Source: Symbiodinium kawagutii
Lineage: Eukaryota; Sar; Dinophyceae; Suessiales; Symbiodiniaceae
Assembly: GCA_009767595.1 (NCBI GenBank)
Contig: VSDK01028396.1
Coordinates: 583,383-647,382 of the forward strand
Direction: 5' to 3'
Length of the DNA stretch: 64,000 bases
The position numbers were made by a program, and so were the translations under genes. Shown here piece after piece: positions 34,929 through 47,035 of the stretch. The stretch's first letter is position 1. Each line of letters starts with the position of its first letter. The notes under the pieces were generated by a model. The model worked only from the letters and a program-made list of their open reading frames with translations. It had not been told where the DNA came from and made no database searches.

Positions 34929-35585
34929 ATGCCATTTCAACGCCATGCAGGAGACGATGGTCCTTCGCCCTCGGACGATGAGGATGTGATGGAGGATGAT
35001 GCTGAAGAAGAGGACGCAGAGATTGATGGAACCGACGGCCCAGTTGCACCGCAGGATGTGCTTGCTTTGCATCATGAAGATCATGATGGCAATCTGTCTG
35101 ACTCGGACACTGCTGCCAGCAGTGGCTTTGAGGATGTGGACTTCGAACTGACAGACAATGAATTGGACCCGGCTGACCAACCAGAAGAAGACAACAAGAT
35201 CGAAGAATGTGATGACAAGAAGGGAGACACGGTGGACGTCAAGGATGTGATGCCTGCCATTGGCAAGGCGAAGGCCTACCATATCTCTGAGGAGTGGCAG
35301 CAGCTGGTGGCTGCTGAGAAGGAGCATGGCATCACCTTGACCCGCCTACCACCTGTTCCAGGGGCGGGAGTTTCAAGACATCCGTCCAAGTCGTTTTGGT
35401 CTGCGCAGTTCCCTGGTGAAACCATCAGGGCAATGTCCTGGGGGAACAAGCGGACACCTTTGGTGTGCTGTGTGAAATGCATTCAGCACGTGGTGAAGCA
35501 GTACTTGATTGCTGAGCCAACTTGTCATGATTTGCTGAGCTGGAAAACCCAGCTTCAAAATTTGGATGATTTCCTAGCAAAGTGA
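34929..35585 (+). CDS. acidic protein, 218 aa, function unknown
   Basis: One exon runs from ATG to TGA. Residues 1-100 are dominated by Asp and Glu (for example SDDEDVMEDDAEEEDAEIDG). From about residue 115 the chain becomes folded-domain-like: ISEEWQQLVAAEKEHGITL, then VSRHPSKSFWSAQFPGETIR and WGNKRTPLVCCVKCIQHVV. The pattern His-Pro-Ser-x3-Trp-Ser-x3-Pro is one I associate with dinoflagellate mobile-element proteins, but I cannot name a family. A reverse box and an AG lie just upstream, so it may be the terminal exon of a longer transcript instead of a separate gene. Confidence 0.6.
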   Translation: MPFQRHAGDDGPSPSDDEDVMEDDAEEEDAEIDGTDGPVAPQDVLALHHEDHDGNLSDSDTAASSGFEDVDFELTDNELDPADQPEEDNKIEECDDKKGDTVDVKDVMPAIGKAKAYHISEEWQQLVAAEKEHGITLTRLPPVPGAGVSRHPSKSFWSAQFPGETIRAMSWGNKRTPLVCCVKCIQHVVKQYLIAEPTCHDLLSWKTQLQNLDDFLAK

Positions 35586-36175
35586 TTTTGAATTTTCTGA
35601 CGGTTTATATAAATCAACTTATATGATTCAGCGTGCTCGGCGCTGGATTCGCTGCCAACAGCATCATTCGCCTAACCATCATTTGATACTGATATCACAT
35701 TTACTCAGCCTTTTCAAAATCAACTTGGATGATTCAAGCGTGCTCGGCGCTGGATTAGCTGCCAACAGCATCGCGTGGGGAAAACAAATTGAGCACAAGT
35801 CCTGGGTCATGTGCGAATGGGTGAGGGGGTTTGATCAACATGTTGAAATCTGTGACGCAGTTTTCGGTAAATTTTCTGTCCTTGCCAAAGATGCGAAGTG
35901 CATACTACTCCCAAGTCATCACTGTTATGATTGGTATTTTGGAGAGTTCCAGGCTTACTTTGGAGCAGAAAATTTCCTGTTTGGGGGCAATTCTGGATGC
36001 CCACAAGTCTCAAGTCATCCCAAAATCCTTTGATTTCAGGGCTGTTTCCATTACCGGGCAAAGGTCCCATGTCTCGTGGTTTTCTTGATTACTTTTTAAC
36101 AAGTCCTATGTCATTTGATAAAAACCTATGGTCAGAATGGGCTCACAAAGTCCCAAGTCACCCGGCCATAGTATA
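35586..36175. repeat. right end of the unit: short direct repeat and five forward boxes
   Basis: A 42-bp segment (GTGCTCGGCGCTGGATTC and on) is present twice, at about 35632 and 35737. Forward boxes follow near 35797, 35908, 36004, 36099 and 36148. A frame open across 35700-36030 crosses boxes and is not called. The stretch ends with the right inverted terminus. Confidence 0.6.
36144..36175 (-). repeat. right terminal inverted repeat of the 25-kb unit
   Basis: Read on the minus strand it begins TATACTATGGCCGGGTG and continues into the box GACTTGGGACTT, matching the left end at 23 of 32 positions. Confidence 0.55.
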
Positions 36176-36211
36176 ATTATGTGGCTTAAATGATAGTTGT
36201 TAATGATAGTT

Positions 36212-36239
36212 GTTAATCATAGTTGTTCATGATCATTTA
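36212..36239 (+). repeat. 28-bp direct repeat flanking the 25-kb unit, right copy
   Basis: It is identical to 11123-11150. It lies 36 bp outside the right inverted terminus. The intervening bases repeat related words (GATAGTTGTTAATGATAG), so a local tandem expansion may have separated it from the end. Confidence 0.8.
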
Positions 36240-38602
36240 ATTAACATGGTTTGTTAATCATAGTGGTTGATGGCTTCAAACATTGTTTGACTGTTCCTCA
36301 ACATGTGGGATGGTTGCTGGACTTTTCCGAGGGCTTGAAATCACCAACGAGTCAAGATGGCTAAGAATACGTTTAATCATGGGTCGTCACAGTGAATGAT
36401 GATACTAGCTACTGATGTCATAGTTAATCCTGGTTACTAATCTTTGTTGATGATAGCAGTCAACACCACTTCATACTGTTTCATGATAATGAATCATGAT
36501 GCACAATAGCCAAGTCATGGCTAATCGTGCTTACTAAATACCAATGGTCATTCGTTGGCAGAACCAAACTGGGTAAGCCGGGGAGGTGACCGTTACAAGC
36601 GTGACCTAAGAAACTCGTTCTACCAGTTGAAACCTGCTAGCTATACCCAGAACCAGTCCACTGGGCCAACCGGTGAAGGTGAATCTTTTGCAGCTCAGGA
36701 TTTGTACGGACGGGCAAATAAAAACAAACACCGTTGGGTGAGATTGGTGTGTTTTAGGGTATCTAAACCAAGGAATATTACTGACGTGGTCACTTGAAAA
36801 ACGTTAGTGAGTTTGTTCCTGTGCTGTGTTTTCCTGGGCAATTATTCAGGTACATTTGTTGCTGTAATATATCTTTAGCGGTTAATTGTTTCATTTGCAG
36901 CAACAGTAAATTTGGTTTCCTTTACAGGATGGCTCAAAAAAACAGCTTGAACAAACAGCTTTGTTAACGACAATTGTTATTTTTTGCACTTTGCAAGCTA
37001 TTTGGTGATGGAATCCGCTCTAGTCGATGATTGGTTACAGCTTTAAAAAAAAACACATTGATTTCCTTTGCTGCTCAAAACTATATTTTGAGCAGTTCCT
37101 AGGGTTTACAGCTTTAAAAACATCGTTGTTCCTAAGCAGCCCACTCCACGAACGCTCCCAAGGTGTTGGACCCAAATCGGTGCGGGTCACCCAGAGGCAG
37201 GCCAGGGTTTGATCCTCCCAAGGCTGCTACTGAAATCTTCGGAGTTTTGAGCATCGAAGAAGATGACAGGAATCCATTTTTGGCCATGTTACTTTGGCTG
37301 AGTTTATGGTCTTAACTTAACATTCTTAACCATTCATCAAGAAACTTCAAGCATGGAAGGTAAGACTTTGTACCAAAGAATGGTTTCAGTTTCACTTAAT
37401 GAAGCACCATAGTAAATAGTAAGCAAAAAGAAACATTGCCTTTGCGGATGACGATTGCACCAAGCAATGGTGACGACTTTGCATTTCTGGATATCAAACG
37501 TTTGTTTTTTTGTTTCACAGTTTCATTCATTCGTAAACTTAAGTTGGCGACATCTCATGAGAAAGGAGATCAAGAATGGGATGTTTGTCAGTATGTTGCG
37601 GAGCATTTCCTCATGTCGGGGAGAAAGGCATGTTAACGCTATTGGTAGGATGGTCCTCCGAAGTTTGCTGCGAGAATCCATGGAGTGTCATAACGGTTTA
37701 CCCGAAGCTGGTGCCACTAAGGGCCTGGTCACGCGGCAATGGCCTTTAGCTCCTTCCCCGGTGACAGCCCGGGAACCCAAAGGGCCGCCTAGGAGATGAC
37801 TATGGATCCACCTGTGGGGGATGGTGGTGAATGAGAATGGAGATTGATAATGAAAATGGTAGCAAAATGGTTCATGCTTACTGGTCAATGAGTGGTTGGT
37901 TAATGATGAATGGTAAATAAAGGCCAACGGTTAGTGAAAATGGAGATTGAAAACCCCGATGCTCCGTGCAGGTTTTTTATTTGCCTACAAAACTGCGTCA
38001 TTCTGTAGCTGCAGGTGAATGTACCAGCACCATGGAGTATTTGGGTAGTGGCTGATGACAATGGTCAATCATGACAATGGCCGCAAAACCTGGATACTTG
38101 GTGAATTGCTTCATGATGGTCCAGGATGGTTGGAACATTGATGGCTGATGATGCTTGATTGAGTGATGCTGAGTATGTTGATGATCCGATACGATGAGTT
38201 TCAACCAATGATGGCCAGTACCTTTCAGGCTGAACATGATCCAATCCAAACAGCTTACCTTGCCAACCAATGATTGTCAATGATGCCAAATTGCATCATT
38301 CTCAACAAGAAGTCCTCCAATTTGTCGCCAGAGTTAGCTGACGTTTCGGCAACTTCAGCTAGATGTAAATCCCCAGTAGATCTTCCCAGCATAGTTCAAT
38401 TCCCATTCAGGTTTTTTAGATATGTACCTTCTGGTAAACTAACATGGCAATGGAAAATTCACCATAAATGGATGTTTTCCCAGGGCTTTCCCAACAGAAT
38501 GGTGGAATTTCCATTGCCATGTAAGTTTACCGGAGTGTAATCACTGATCATCGCTGAAAGTTCCCACCGTGAACCCAGTCTTCGCCATGGGAAGCTCCTG
38601 AG
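36240..38602. other. AT-rich host-type stretch with a family-3 hairpin
   Basis: No box is present. A MITE-like hairpin of family 3 lies at 38431-38535 (arms GGTAAACTAACATGGCAATG and complement CCATTGCCATGTAAGTTTACC). A GC-richer island at 37690-37795 is open in several frames; one includes SFPGDSPGTQRAA after an acceptor-like CCTTTAG and resembles the PYPGDSP frame near 10310. The frame is not settled, so no exon is called. Confidence 0.5.
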
Positions 38603-38702
38603 GTTATCATCACGTCCCACCCTGGGACGAGCCGCCACACTTTCCCGGCGCCTATGCACCGCCCCACTTTCCCGGTGCGCCACCGCCTGGAGGCCGGGGG
38701 AC
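38603..38702 (+). CDS. candidate exon, Pro/His/Gly-rich
   Basis: The acceptor GCTCCTGAG precedes an open frame reading YHHVPPWDEPPHFPGAYAPP and HFPGAPPPGGRGTLIF. The repeated PPHFPGA pattern and strongly GC-rich composition contrast with surrounding AT repeats. The next island (38901-38981) encodes a related GAYGPPHGFNPPG, which suggests two consecutive exons of a Pro/Gly-rich protein of the kind found among RNA-binding or splicing factors. The donor is not clear, so the right end is approximate. Function is not assignable. Confidence 0.5.
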
Positions 38703-38900
38703 TCTGATATTCAGGGGACTCAACATGATAGATATGTACATATATGATTTATATAAGTAAATAAGTAAATGAGTAAATCAATGAATAAATGAATAGATAA
38801 TAAATAAATATATTTATATACATATAGATATCAAACCCTTGAAAAAAACTATGATTCACCCCCTATTAAGCATTACATGAACCCTTAGCCATGGAAGCAG
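38703..38900. other. short AT-rich intron
   Basis: A run of AAATAAATGAGTAAAT and ATATATTTATATA words separates two Pro-rich coding islands. At about 200 bp it is far shorter than the other inferred host introns. Confidence 0.4.
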
Positions 38901-38981
38901 TTCATCTGCTCGTCCAGGTCCCGGCGCCTATGGGCCGCCCCATGGCTTCAATCCTCCAGGGCCTTTGACCGTGGTCCCTCG
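38901..38981 (+). CDS. candidate exon, Pro/Gly-rich
   Basis: The acceptor ATGGAAGCAG and donor CTCG|GTGACA bracket 81 nt open as SSARPGPGAYGPPHGFNPPG plus PLTVVP. It shares the GAY-x-PPH pattern with the preceding island at 38603-38702. Confidence 0.5.
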
Positions 38982-41900
38982 GTGACACGCAACGTGGGAA
39001 CCTGCGGTGGCGGTTTCGGGCTTGGATCGTTGATGGCTTCAGTAGGGGTGATCCGGAAGGGTTCGGCTGAATAATAATAGTTGTTCATAATAGGTGGTTT
39101 AGCATGGTTAACAATAGGTTTATAATGGATTTATAATGGCTAAAAATAGTGGTTTCACCCATGGTGTATAATGGTTGATAGTGGGTTTATAATGGATTTA
39201 TGGTTGACTATGGGTATCAATGGTGATTACCTGTGGTGGTTTCAACTATGGTTAATGATGGATGAAGGTGAGAAATGGTTCAGAACTGTTGATGATAGGG
39301 GAATGGTTGATAATAATCAAATATAGGAGCGGATAAGTGCTTGATGATGGTTAATTGATAATGGGGGATACGAACCAACAATGGTGATTAAAACCACACT
39401 TTGGTTGGTAGTTTTATTGATTTGTTTCATTTTCCCAAGCATCAACAAATTGTTGGTTGGTTGACAATATATAGTTGATACGGGCATTGATACAACCAGG
39501 GTATATATTTATATTTAGGAACAATCATAGTAGGGATCATATATCATAGTACAAGCGATAGTGGGCTATCAAGGTGTAAGCTACATATTGCGAATGATCA
39601 TACTATGAGAGAAGCACTATGAATCATGGATAGAATTTGCTTAATAATAACGATTAATCCTTTGAGTTCACTATGAACTTTTGAAATTAGTAACCATGAG
39701 ACTATTGGTTGACAATAGGTAGTTAATGACATAGCCTCATAGCTGTTCTCCTGATGAATGGTGAACCTACCCAGAACACATTTTCTTGTTCCTGGGTAAA
39801 TCTACTCCTGTTGTTTGAGGGCCCTGGGGGGCGCTCAAAACCTTCAGAGGAAGGGATGAACAGAGGGAACAGTATAAAGACTGTTGGCGGATATGTTCCC
39901 GACCAGTGGTTGGCTTCTTATTCAGGTCAATCAGCAAGCAAGAAGAAGGAAAAGAAGAAGAAGCAGCGGAATATTCCAAAACAAGTTGGATTTTCTGATC
40001 ATATTTTGCTGTTTGATGATTACAGACAGTGACGCTACTTCATATGGGGATTATGGTCCTCTATGAACTGAGCATGCTGTTTTTTCAGATATGGCTGTTT
40101 GTTTGCCTGGGTTAGTGCCAATTCAGTAGGGAGAACACCTGTTTGGGTCAGATGTTTCCTTTTATGGTCCGATCGTCTATTTGAAGTCCTGTTCACCTGT
40201 ACAAAAGGAAGACACAACTGTTTGTGAGACATTGCTTCGGTGAGTAGGGATGGTGACATGTAAGCACTGCTGTTGGCAGTTGGCTGTTTTGTGAAACAAC
40301 CGTTGGTGAGACCAGGTCCTAACCATGCCCAGGTCGCAAGTTCTTCGGTCCTGTCGGGAGATAGTGCCCTGCTCCTTGATTCGCTGCCAAGTAGCTTGTT
40401 GTTGGTGGTGGTATGTTCAGCCCACAAAATGGTCACACGAAAATTCGATTGCAGCGCGATTGCCGAATGCTTGAACTCCGTCTCAAGCCATTTTTGGTGT
40501 TTTGTTTTGCATGTTTGGGACAAGAGTGCCATGATTTCAATGACCTCTACCAGTGTGGTGCCACAGCAAAGAATATGCCGGTAATTCTCTCCTCACCCAA
40601 ACAAGTTATTTCATCAACTAATGATGGTAGTCATCCCAACCATTTGGATCACCAGTTCATACATCAGTTGGACTAGTGATTAGGGCAAAGCACGATTTCA
40701 CCGACAAATTCGACCATTGGATCCTTTTCACAGACTGGGAATGACCTTCCTGGCATTCGCCAAGTTTATTGCTTCAAAAAGAATCTGTCCGCGGTGTCTA
40801 AACATTTCCAACAAAATGCCAGAGCTTGGGCCTCCCTCCTAAAGCAAACAAATTACTGTAAAATTATATAATGCGAGATCCATATTAATCGATATGCATC
40901 TCATATATTATTTTATGATACTGTTTGGTGAATTACTTACCAGCTATGTTTGGTACAATTTGGGCTGGTTCATTAATGTGTATCTCGAATCAATGGGCAT
41001 ACCCACAAACCATTCAAATGAAACAACATTTCTAATCATCAAACCTGAAAGTGGATGAGGGGTTCTGATTGTCAAAGCCCAACAGCTAGTTTGTTGGAGA
41101 ATTGGGGTTTAATCAAGTATCATGATGTGCCTGACCGTCACTACGCAGTAGAAGCATTTGAGCTCAATTTTCAAGAGCTGGTTCTTCTTAGTGTTGGATA
41201 TGACCACGTTAATCAACCCGTGTTATCAATCGACCATTTGTCATTGAACCATCAAATGGTTGTTCTTGACCACTATTCAGAAACAGTTCAGTTGGAGATT
41301 GCAACATTTGAAGATCACAAAATGTGGCCGCCACGACAGGTACATTGTACCCCTGGTATCGAGCTCCATCCTCAGTGATCGGCGACAAAACTAACCACTG
41401 GATTGGTTGTCGGGAAAATCCAGTTGGGAATTTTGATTACCATCAATTGGTGGTTTCTCAAAATCAGGAACCCCCAAAACTGTTGATTTATGAACGATTA
41501 ACATGGGTTGATAACTAGGAGTCCCCCTACTCAAAGAAACCCCAAATTGCAGGCTGGGTTCCCTCACATACAGTAGATCTTCCCACCTTTCAGATGTCAA
41601 GAAATCTGCCGTGTTTGGATCTTCCCAAGGTCGACACCCAGGTCTTAGATGCTTCAAACGCTTACAGCGGCTGATGCGTCGGGTTGATGGATGAAATACC
41701 TACAGGGTGAGGCCCTTGTCAACAGCCAAGTGTGATTCTAATTGTTGGGTGCCGCCAAATGATACATGCAACTCGTTTGTTAAGTTGGAAGCCGACAAAT
41801 CCCGCCAGCTCAAATTAACTTGTTTAAACAGCACAAGCAAGAAAATAGATGTGTTTGCACACCATGGTGTATTTGACAGCCGTGCTAACCAATGATGCAT

Positions 41901-43454
41901 CTAGGTTGTTGTATGCATATTACTCTGTTTCCATCGACAACTGGTTTTACTGTTGACTGATGATCTGATGATCTGCTTATAGATAATGGTGCCTCTAGGT
42001 TGTTATATGTATATTATACTGTTCCCATAAACAGCTGATTTGACTGACTGTTGACTGATGATCTGCTTATCTATAAACCCCTTCTGATGGCAAATGATCG
42101 CTTCATGAGCCCCACCCTTGGCTGTTGGGATGTACCTCCCTGCGCCCTTAGGTGGCCTTTCTCGGGGGCATTGATTTGCGAAAGGCCGGGGACCGTATTG
42201 GTTGCCCTAGTGACTATGGGTAGCGACCCACGGCACCGTTTGGGGTGGCTATGAGGCTACCAGGAGTGCTGTTGCCCACATGGTGGTCTAGCAAGCAACT
42301 CGGCCAGTTTGGTGAGACCCAAATGGTAGGACTGTGGCTAGTCTCGTAAGACACTAAGCAAGGATACCAAGCGGATGGCTCTTCAGATCCCAAACAAGAG
42401 GATGTTCGTCAGGTGTACTGGGCCACCCTTGACGCCGGCCTTGGCCGAGCTGTGAAGCAGTTTGTGGTTCGCAAGGCAGTGCCATGTTGCTTCGCCAGCT
42501 GAAGGCGCATCAGATTTTGCATGAATCAATCCTTACCAGCCGTTTATCACTTTTCACCCAACCGTCGTTGATCACCTAGATCATTGGTAGTAATCATTGC
42601 AGCTGTTTGAACCATTCTTTGTTGACAAGGCCATGTCATTCACATAGATCTGATGAAGATGATCAACACATCTTGTTGTAGTCATTTTTGTTTTTGTTTG
42701 ACGATGGCTTGTTGATCTGTGTATGTGTGTGTGTGTCATTTGTCTTTTCTTGATTCCCCGGCCGGAAAGTGACTGGAATGCAGCAGCAATACCACTCAGA
42801 ATAAAGTGGGGGACTAGTCAGTGCTCAACTGGTGTTTGAAGACTTAGGTATCACACATTGTCACAAAGTAATCATCATTAATCAGTAAGCTTGAACACAT
42901 AGGCTTGAGTCCATGATAATTAACCAGTTGTTGCTGTTTCATCAGTTTTACACATACAACAAACCGAATTTGGCCCTCCTGAATAGGTAAGTGATATGTT
43001 AAGACAATCCATCAGCCATCCTGAAGCATGTTTGTTCTCTTGGATCATTTACCAGTCACTTTATTGACATTCATCAACAATTTGCAATAGTCTTAACTTT
43101 ACTTCATCAACACGTGTGTATTCCAGGATATTAACCATTTACGGATGACTAACCATTAGCATCATGAACCATAAATGAAGCCATTAACATGTTAAACCAT
43201 TAAGACCATTAACCATGCAGAATATTCACCTCATTCAGGTTTTTTACATATCTAAAACCTGAATGACAATCAATCATACAGGTTTTTTTGCTGATTGATT
43301 GTCATTCAGGTTACAGACTATTGACTGAACCATTGTTGATTAAGTGATATGTAACATGTCCAAAACCTGAATAACACTAATCATTACAGACTTCCATTCT
43401 GTAACCACTGGAACCGCCATCCGAAACCACCCACCGGGGTGTTGCTCGCTGCAG
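38982..43454. repeat. AT-rich intron-like stretch
   Basis: Long TTGATAATGG and AACCATTAACC low-complexity sequence, a family-1 hairpin at 41449-41542, a TG/GT microsatellite near 42720, and palindromes of CAGGTTTTTT and AAAACCTGAA around 43236-43320. A GC-rich patch at 42110-42250 is open in one frame without convincing splice sites. Reading frames at 40273-40676 and 41055-41378 have no support beyond length. Confidence 0.5.
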
Positions 43455-43540
43455 GGCCCCCACATCGATGCGCCGCGCGTGGGCATAACTCTGGGCAACT
43501 CGCTGGCCGGTCAAAATCGCCGCGGCTGGATCCATGAAGA
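43455..43540 (+). CDS. candidate 86-nt exon
   Basis: A strong acceptor CTCGCTGCAG is followed by the open frame GPHIDAPRVGITLGNSLAGQ and NRRGWIHE, ending at a donor GAAGA|GTGATA. Composition is protein-like and GC-rich, and both splice sites are good. No family is recognised. It would be an internal exon of the same + strand host transcript as the other islands. Confidence 0.5.
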
Positions 43541-45814
43541 GTGATAAACCATAGTTACAATGTGGGCCCCCAACCACTTATAAGCTGGTTGCTGTAGAGA
43601 TATAAGGGGGCCATTGTCATTCATAGTGGTTAATACTACGGGCTAACCACCAATAGGGATGGTTAAACGAGGCCCTTGGTTGGTGGTTTGATTAACATTA
43701 TTGATTTTCCCTTGTGATTAGTACAAAAGGTTGGTTGACGAGCATATTTTTCATAGGGGTTGAAACCACCAACCAGTAAACCATAGTTACCACCTAATGA
43801 TGGTTACTGGTATTTATTTCATAAGCCATAGTTATTCAACTGGTATGGTTACATATGACCAATATATTTACTGTGGTTCATTAGTATAGCTTGTAACCAG
43901 CTTAATACGTAGTATTTCTTCTTTTACTATTTGGTTCAAAAGTAACTATATGATATAATATCAACCTACAGAACGATGGTTCAATGTGGGTTGAACTATC
44001 AGTACTATTATTGGTTTCTGTGGCTAATACCTGGTTACCGGTACTCATAGTAACAGATATGTTTGCACGGCCACAAGTCACTCAGCAGCACCGAGTGGTT
44101 CACTCAGCGAGATTATGTACCAGCTACTCAGGTGACCCGGTCGTTCGGCCTCACCAAGCTACGAGGAAGCATCACAGTTTGGCTAGGATCACCCATTCTC
44201 AACGAGCCAAGGAAGACAGATTTTCAATGCGAAAGTCTGGAGGTATAGGAGGTCAATCCACCAGCCAGCGCTTGTTTTTGAAAACATTGAGAGGATAAGC
44301 ACCCAAGTAATCCTTTCTTGAATCAATTGTAGTGTAAACCTTCCGTTTTTGCGCTTCCCAATTAGAGAAACTACCATTTTGATAGGTACGCCCTTACATT
44401 TGAGAAAGCACGACATGTGGTTGCTGGGTTCTCCCTTCCAACCCCAACAACATGGCCTTGAGGACAAAATGCAACCTTTGCAGCATCAGAGGAGCCGAGA
44501 CTGTCTCTGTTGATGCTGATTGTGATTTGAGTACTGATTCTTTTACGTAATCATTTGTTGCTTGGTAGTTTCAAAAATATTTGTTTCCCAAAAATGTATT
44601 CACAAAATACTTGGTTGGTTGACTTGCGCATATTTTTCATGACGGGGTGGTTCAACCACCAACCAGCAGCTATGAGTGATCCGTTCCCAGATAGTCACGG
44701 TATCTCTGCCTGCAAAACTGGGCCGTTTCGGTGAACCCAGACTTGAGTGGTTGACTAATACTTGGTTGAAACCATCATCCAGATCTTTAAAATCACTAAT
44801 TTGCGGTGTTTGGTGCGAGGTCTTGGTGCGGAGTGAAAAGCATGACTTGTTACCGCAGCATTCCATGTAAAGACAGGAGCCAACATTTCAGTTGTTCGGC
44901 TTGGCAAAAAACGAAATTGCTGTGTGTTGACAACAGCTGCACCAACAAGCAGCCATTTTGCTGTCGGTTTTGTGGTGGATTATATAAACAAAAACAACAT
45001 GTTGGGTTGTATGTTTGTTAACCTGCCTCCTGCCCATTGGCGTTAGTTTTGTGGCATGATGATCTCAAAATAACAACTGGTGTTGTGGAATCTTTCACAA
45101 GTTTGAACTACGTACTTTGATTTGTGTTATCATGTGGTTTTGTTGCTGTCATGTCCACATTGCAGAAACCCTCTCAATCTGTAGTTGTAGAGATGTGTTT
45201 GTTTTCTTGGCAGTCAGTATCATATTCCCACTCTAAGAAAGAAATAGCATGAACAAACCATCAAACCGGTTGACTTCAATAAATCTCAGAAGAGTCCCAT
45301 TTTATTCTGACTCGTCACTCCCCAATGCAAATTAGACCAAATGAGTGTTTCTGGCAATCCATGTTTGCGGCCTATTTACTGACATTTACCACTCTGTTCC
45401 ACGGAAATGGCCCATGTCTAGGCAAACCTGCTTAGATGGTATGGGAGCCTCACACATCTACTGAAGGTGTGAATTTGGTTATGAGAATGACTGAGAATGA
45501 TCAATGTTTCAGTTTAAATGAATAGTCAACCCAGATATTCCATGGGTATGGTGGCTGTTTACCCCAATGTTTCCTTATAAATGACCCAAATTTGATGGAC
45601 AGCCACCACAAAGTTGATCTATGGAGGATGTACACTTTCAAAACTCCTATCAATCAATACTCTGGATACTCAATTCCCCATTATTGTTGGTCATTAGCCT
45701 CTATGAACCATTCTTAGGGGTTATAACCCCTATGAACCATACCTTTGGGATCCCCAGTCACTGGCTTGACAAGCACCCTATGAATCCTCCATGAAGTGCC
45801 TGGTTCGCCTACAG
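43541..45814. repeat. AT-rich intron-like stretch with family-2 hairpins
   Basis: Family-2 hairpins lie at 43677-43776 (complete) and about 44612-44668 (right half only). A family-5 fragment begins near 43561 (GTGGGCCCCCAACCACTTAT). Several short frames (for example 43984-44298) have no splice or family support. Confidence 0.55.
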
Positions 45815-45934
45815 GAACTGCCACAGCCCGACGGTCGTGACTTGGACGCCGTGGACGCCGCTGATCCTACCAGCTGATCCGCCAGTGATTCAGCGGGTGC
45901 AAATGGCGAGCTGGGTCAAGCAGTTGACCAACCA
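45815..45934 (+). CDS. candidate exon, frame uncertain
   Basis: The acceptor TTCGCCTACAG leads into a GC-rich island. One frame reads NCHSPTVVTWTPWTPLILPA and continues to QMASWVKQLTN before a GTAATG donor. A second frame starts ELPQPDGRDLDAVDAADPTS and then stops. The first is open throughout; the second looks more like typical hydrophilic coding sequence. The frame cannot be decided by eye. Confidence 0.35.
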
Positions 45935-47035
45935 GTAATGGGGATAGTGACCAAACAATAATGAGGAAAACAATGGTTAATGATAGGGGAACCAGGGGGA
46001 CTAAGGGTTTTGACCCACAGCCAACTCTTATATGGGAAATGGTTGGAATGGTGAAGAATGGTTGTTATGGATCCATTCTGAGTAATCATTTAATGGTGAA
46101 GAATGGTTGCTACCAGCTCAGTCATGGACCAAACAAGCCTCAGTTGAACCCATAGATTGATGATTTATCATTGGCTGCGGTGATGAGCTGGATTGACCGC
46201 TGGTGGATGGTTAGCTTCAACATGGCATGATGGGGAATACGCGCAGCAATCGCTTTTCATTATCAAGAGGTCATAACATTGACCTCACCAGTCACTGAAT
46301 TTACCTTCGATCTGTGATTATCATCATCTTTGGTGCTTGGGAAGCAGCACGTTTGGATCACCTATGGATGTTTCTCCAATTGGGTGACCCCCAAAATCAC
46401 CCGTGGATCATTTGAACCAGACTGGTTGGGGATGATTGGGGGTCTTCTATTTCAAGAAAGAACCCTGTGAGACAACTACAAAGGTGGACTCTGGACGACA
46501 CGATTCGCGCATTTGAAGTAGTCAAGACTTGGGATTCTATGTGCGACGAATGCTGTGGGGGACTGTAACATCACCAACGGCTTCCAGCTGATCGATTCGT
46601 AAAGACAAGAAACAATATTGAGTGGAAAACTTAAACTCATACGGCGATGGGTCAATATTAACCAACCCAACCAATCATGGGGGATAACCCGGCTCTGTAT
46701 TTCGCCAATTTTAGTGGCTGCAATGTGATGGAAGGAAAGAACTATCAGCGTAATCATGACAATTGCCTTTACACGATGGGGCCCCCTAGTTAGCTAAGTT
46801 GGTTTATAAGTAGGGTAGCTACCCGTTATGGTAGAGATAGTTTTATTACTATATTCAAGTAGGTGTTTTAAAGCTAGGGGACCCCCAAATCATCCAATAC
46901 TCACCATTATTAGTAGGAAACCATTTTTTTGGTGGGTTCCACGAGTTTGACAAACCACCAAGTGCCTTATGAACCACTGTGTAACTACGGGGGGCGGGGG
47001 CCCGACCTTCTATCAACCACGGTTGCTTTTCGCAG
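45935..47035. repeat. AT-rich stretch with family-1 and family-5 repeats
   Basis: A family-1 hairpin lies at 46366-46464. A family-5 copy begins near 46779 (GGGGCCCCCTAGTTAGC). A partial family-1 element lies at 46850-46975. No gene is supported. Confidence 0.55.

Larger units (their letters stand above)
11149..36175. mobile_element. putative 25-kb TIR-bounded composite element
   Basis: The left end (11149-11180) and the complement of the right end (36144-36175) align over 32 bases with 23 identities. Both start TATACTA and run into a copy of the AAGTCC/GTCATC box. The bases outside allow a TA target duplication. About 85 box copies lie between these ends and virtually none outside. The unit carries, all on the + strand, a methyltransferase-OTU-SAP gene, a small Cys/His protein, a DDE endonuclease of the type that targets TA, and three other proteins. 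Box-headed repeat arrays, and an absence of the hairpin MITE families, also set it apart. The reading as one mobile unit is inference. It could instead be a native gene cluster whose introns were invaded by one introner family. Confidence 0.5.
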
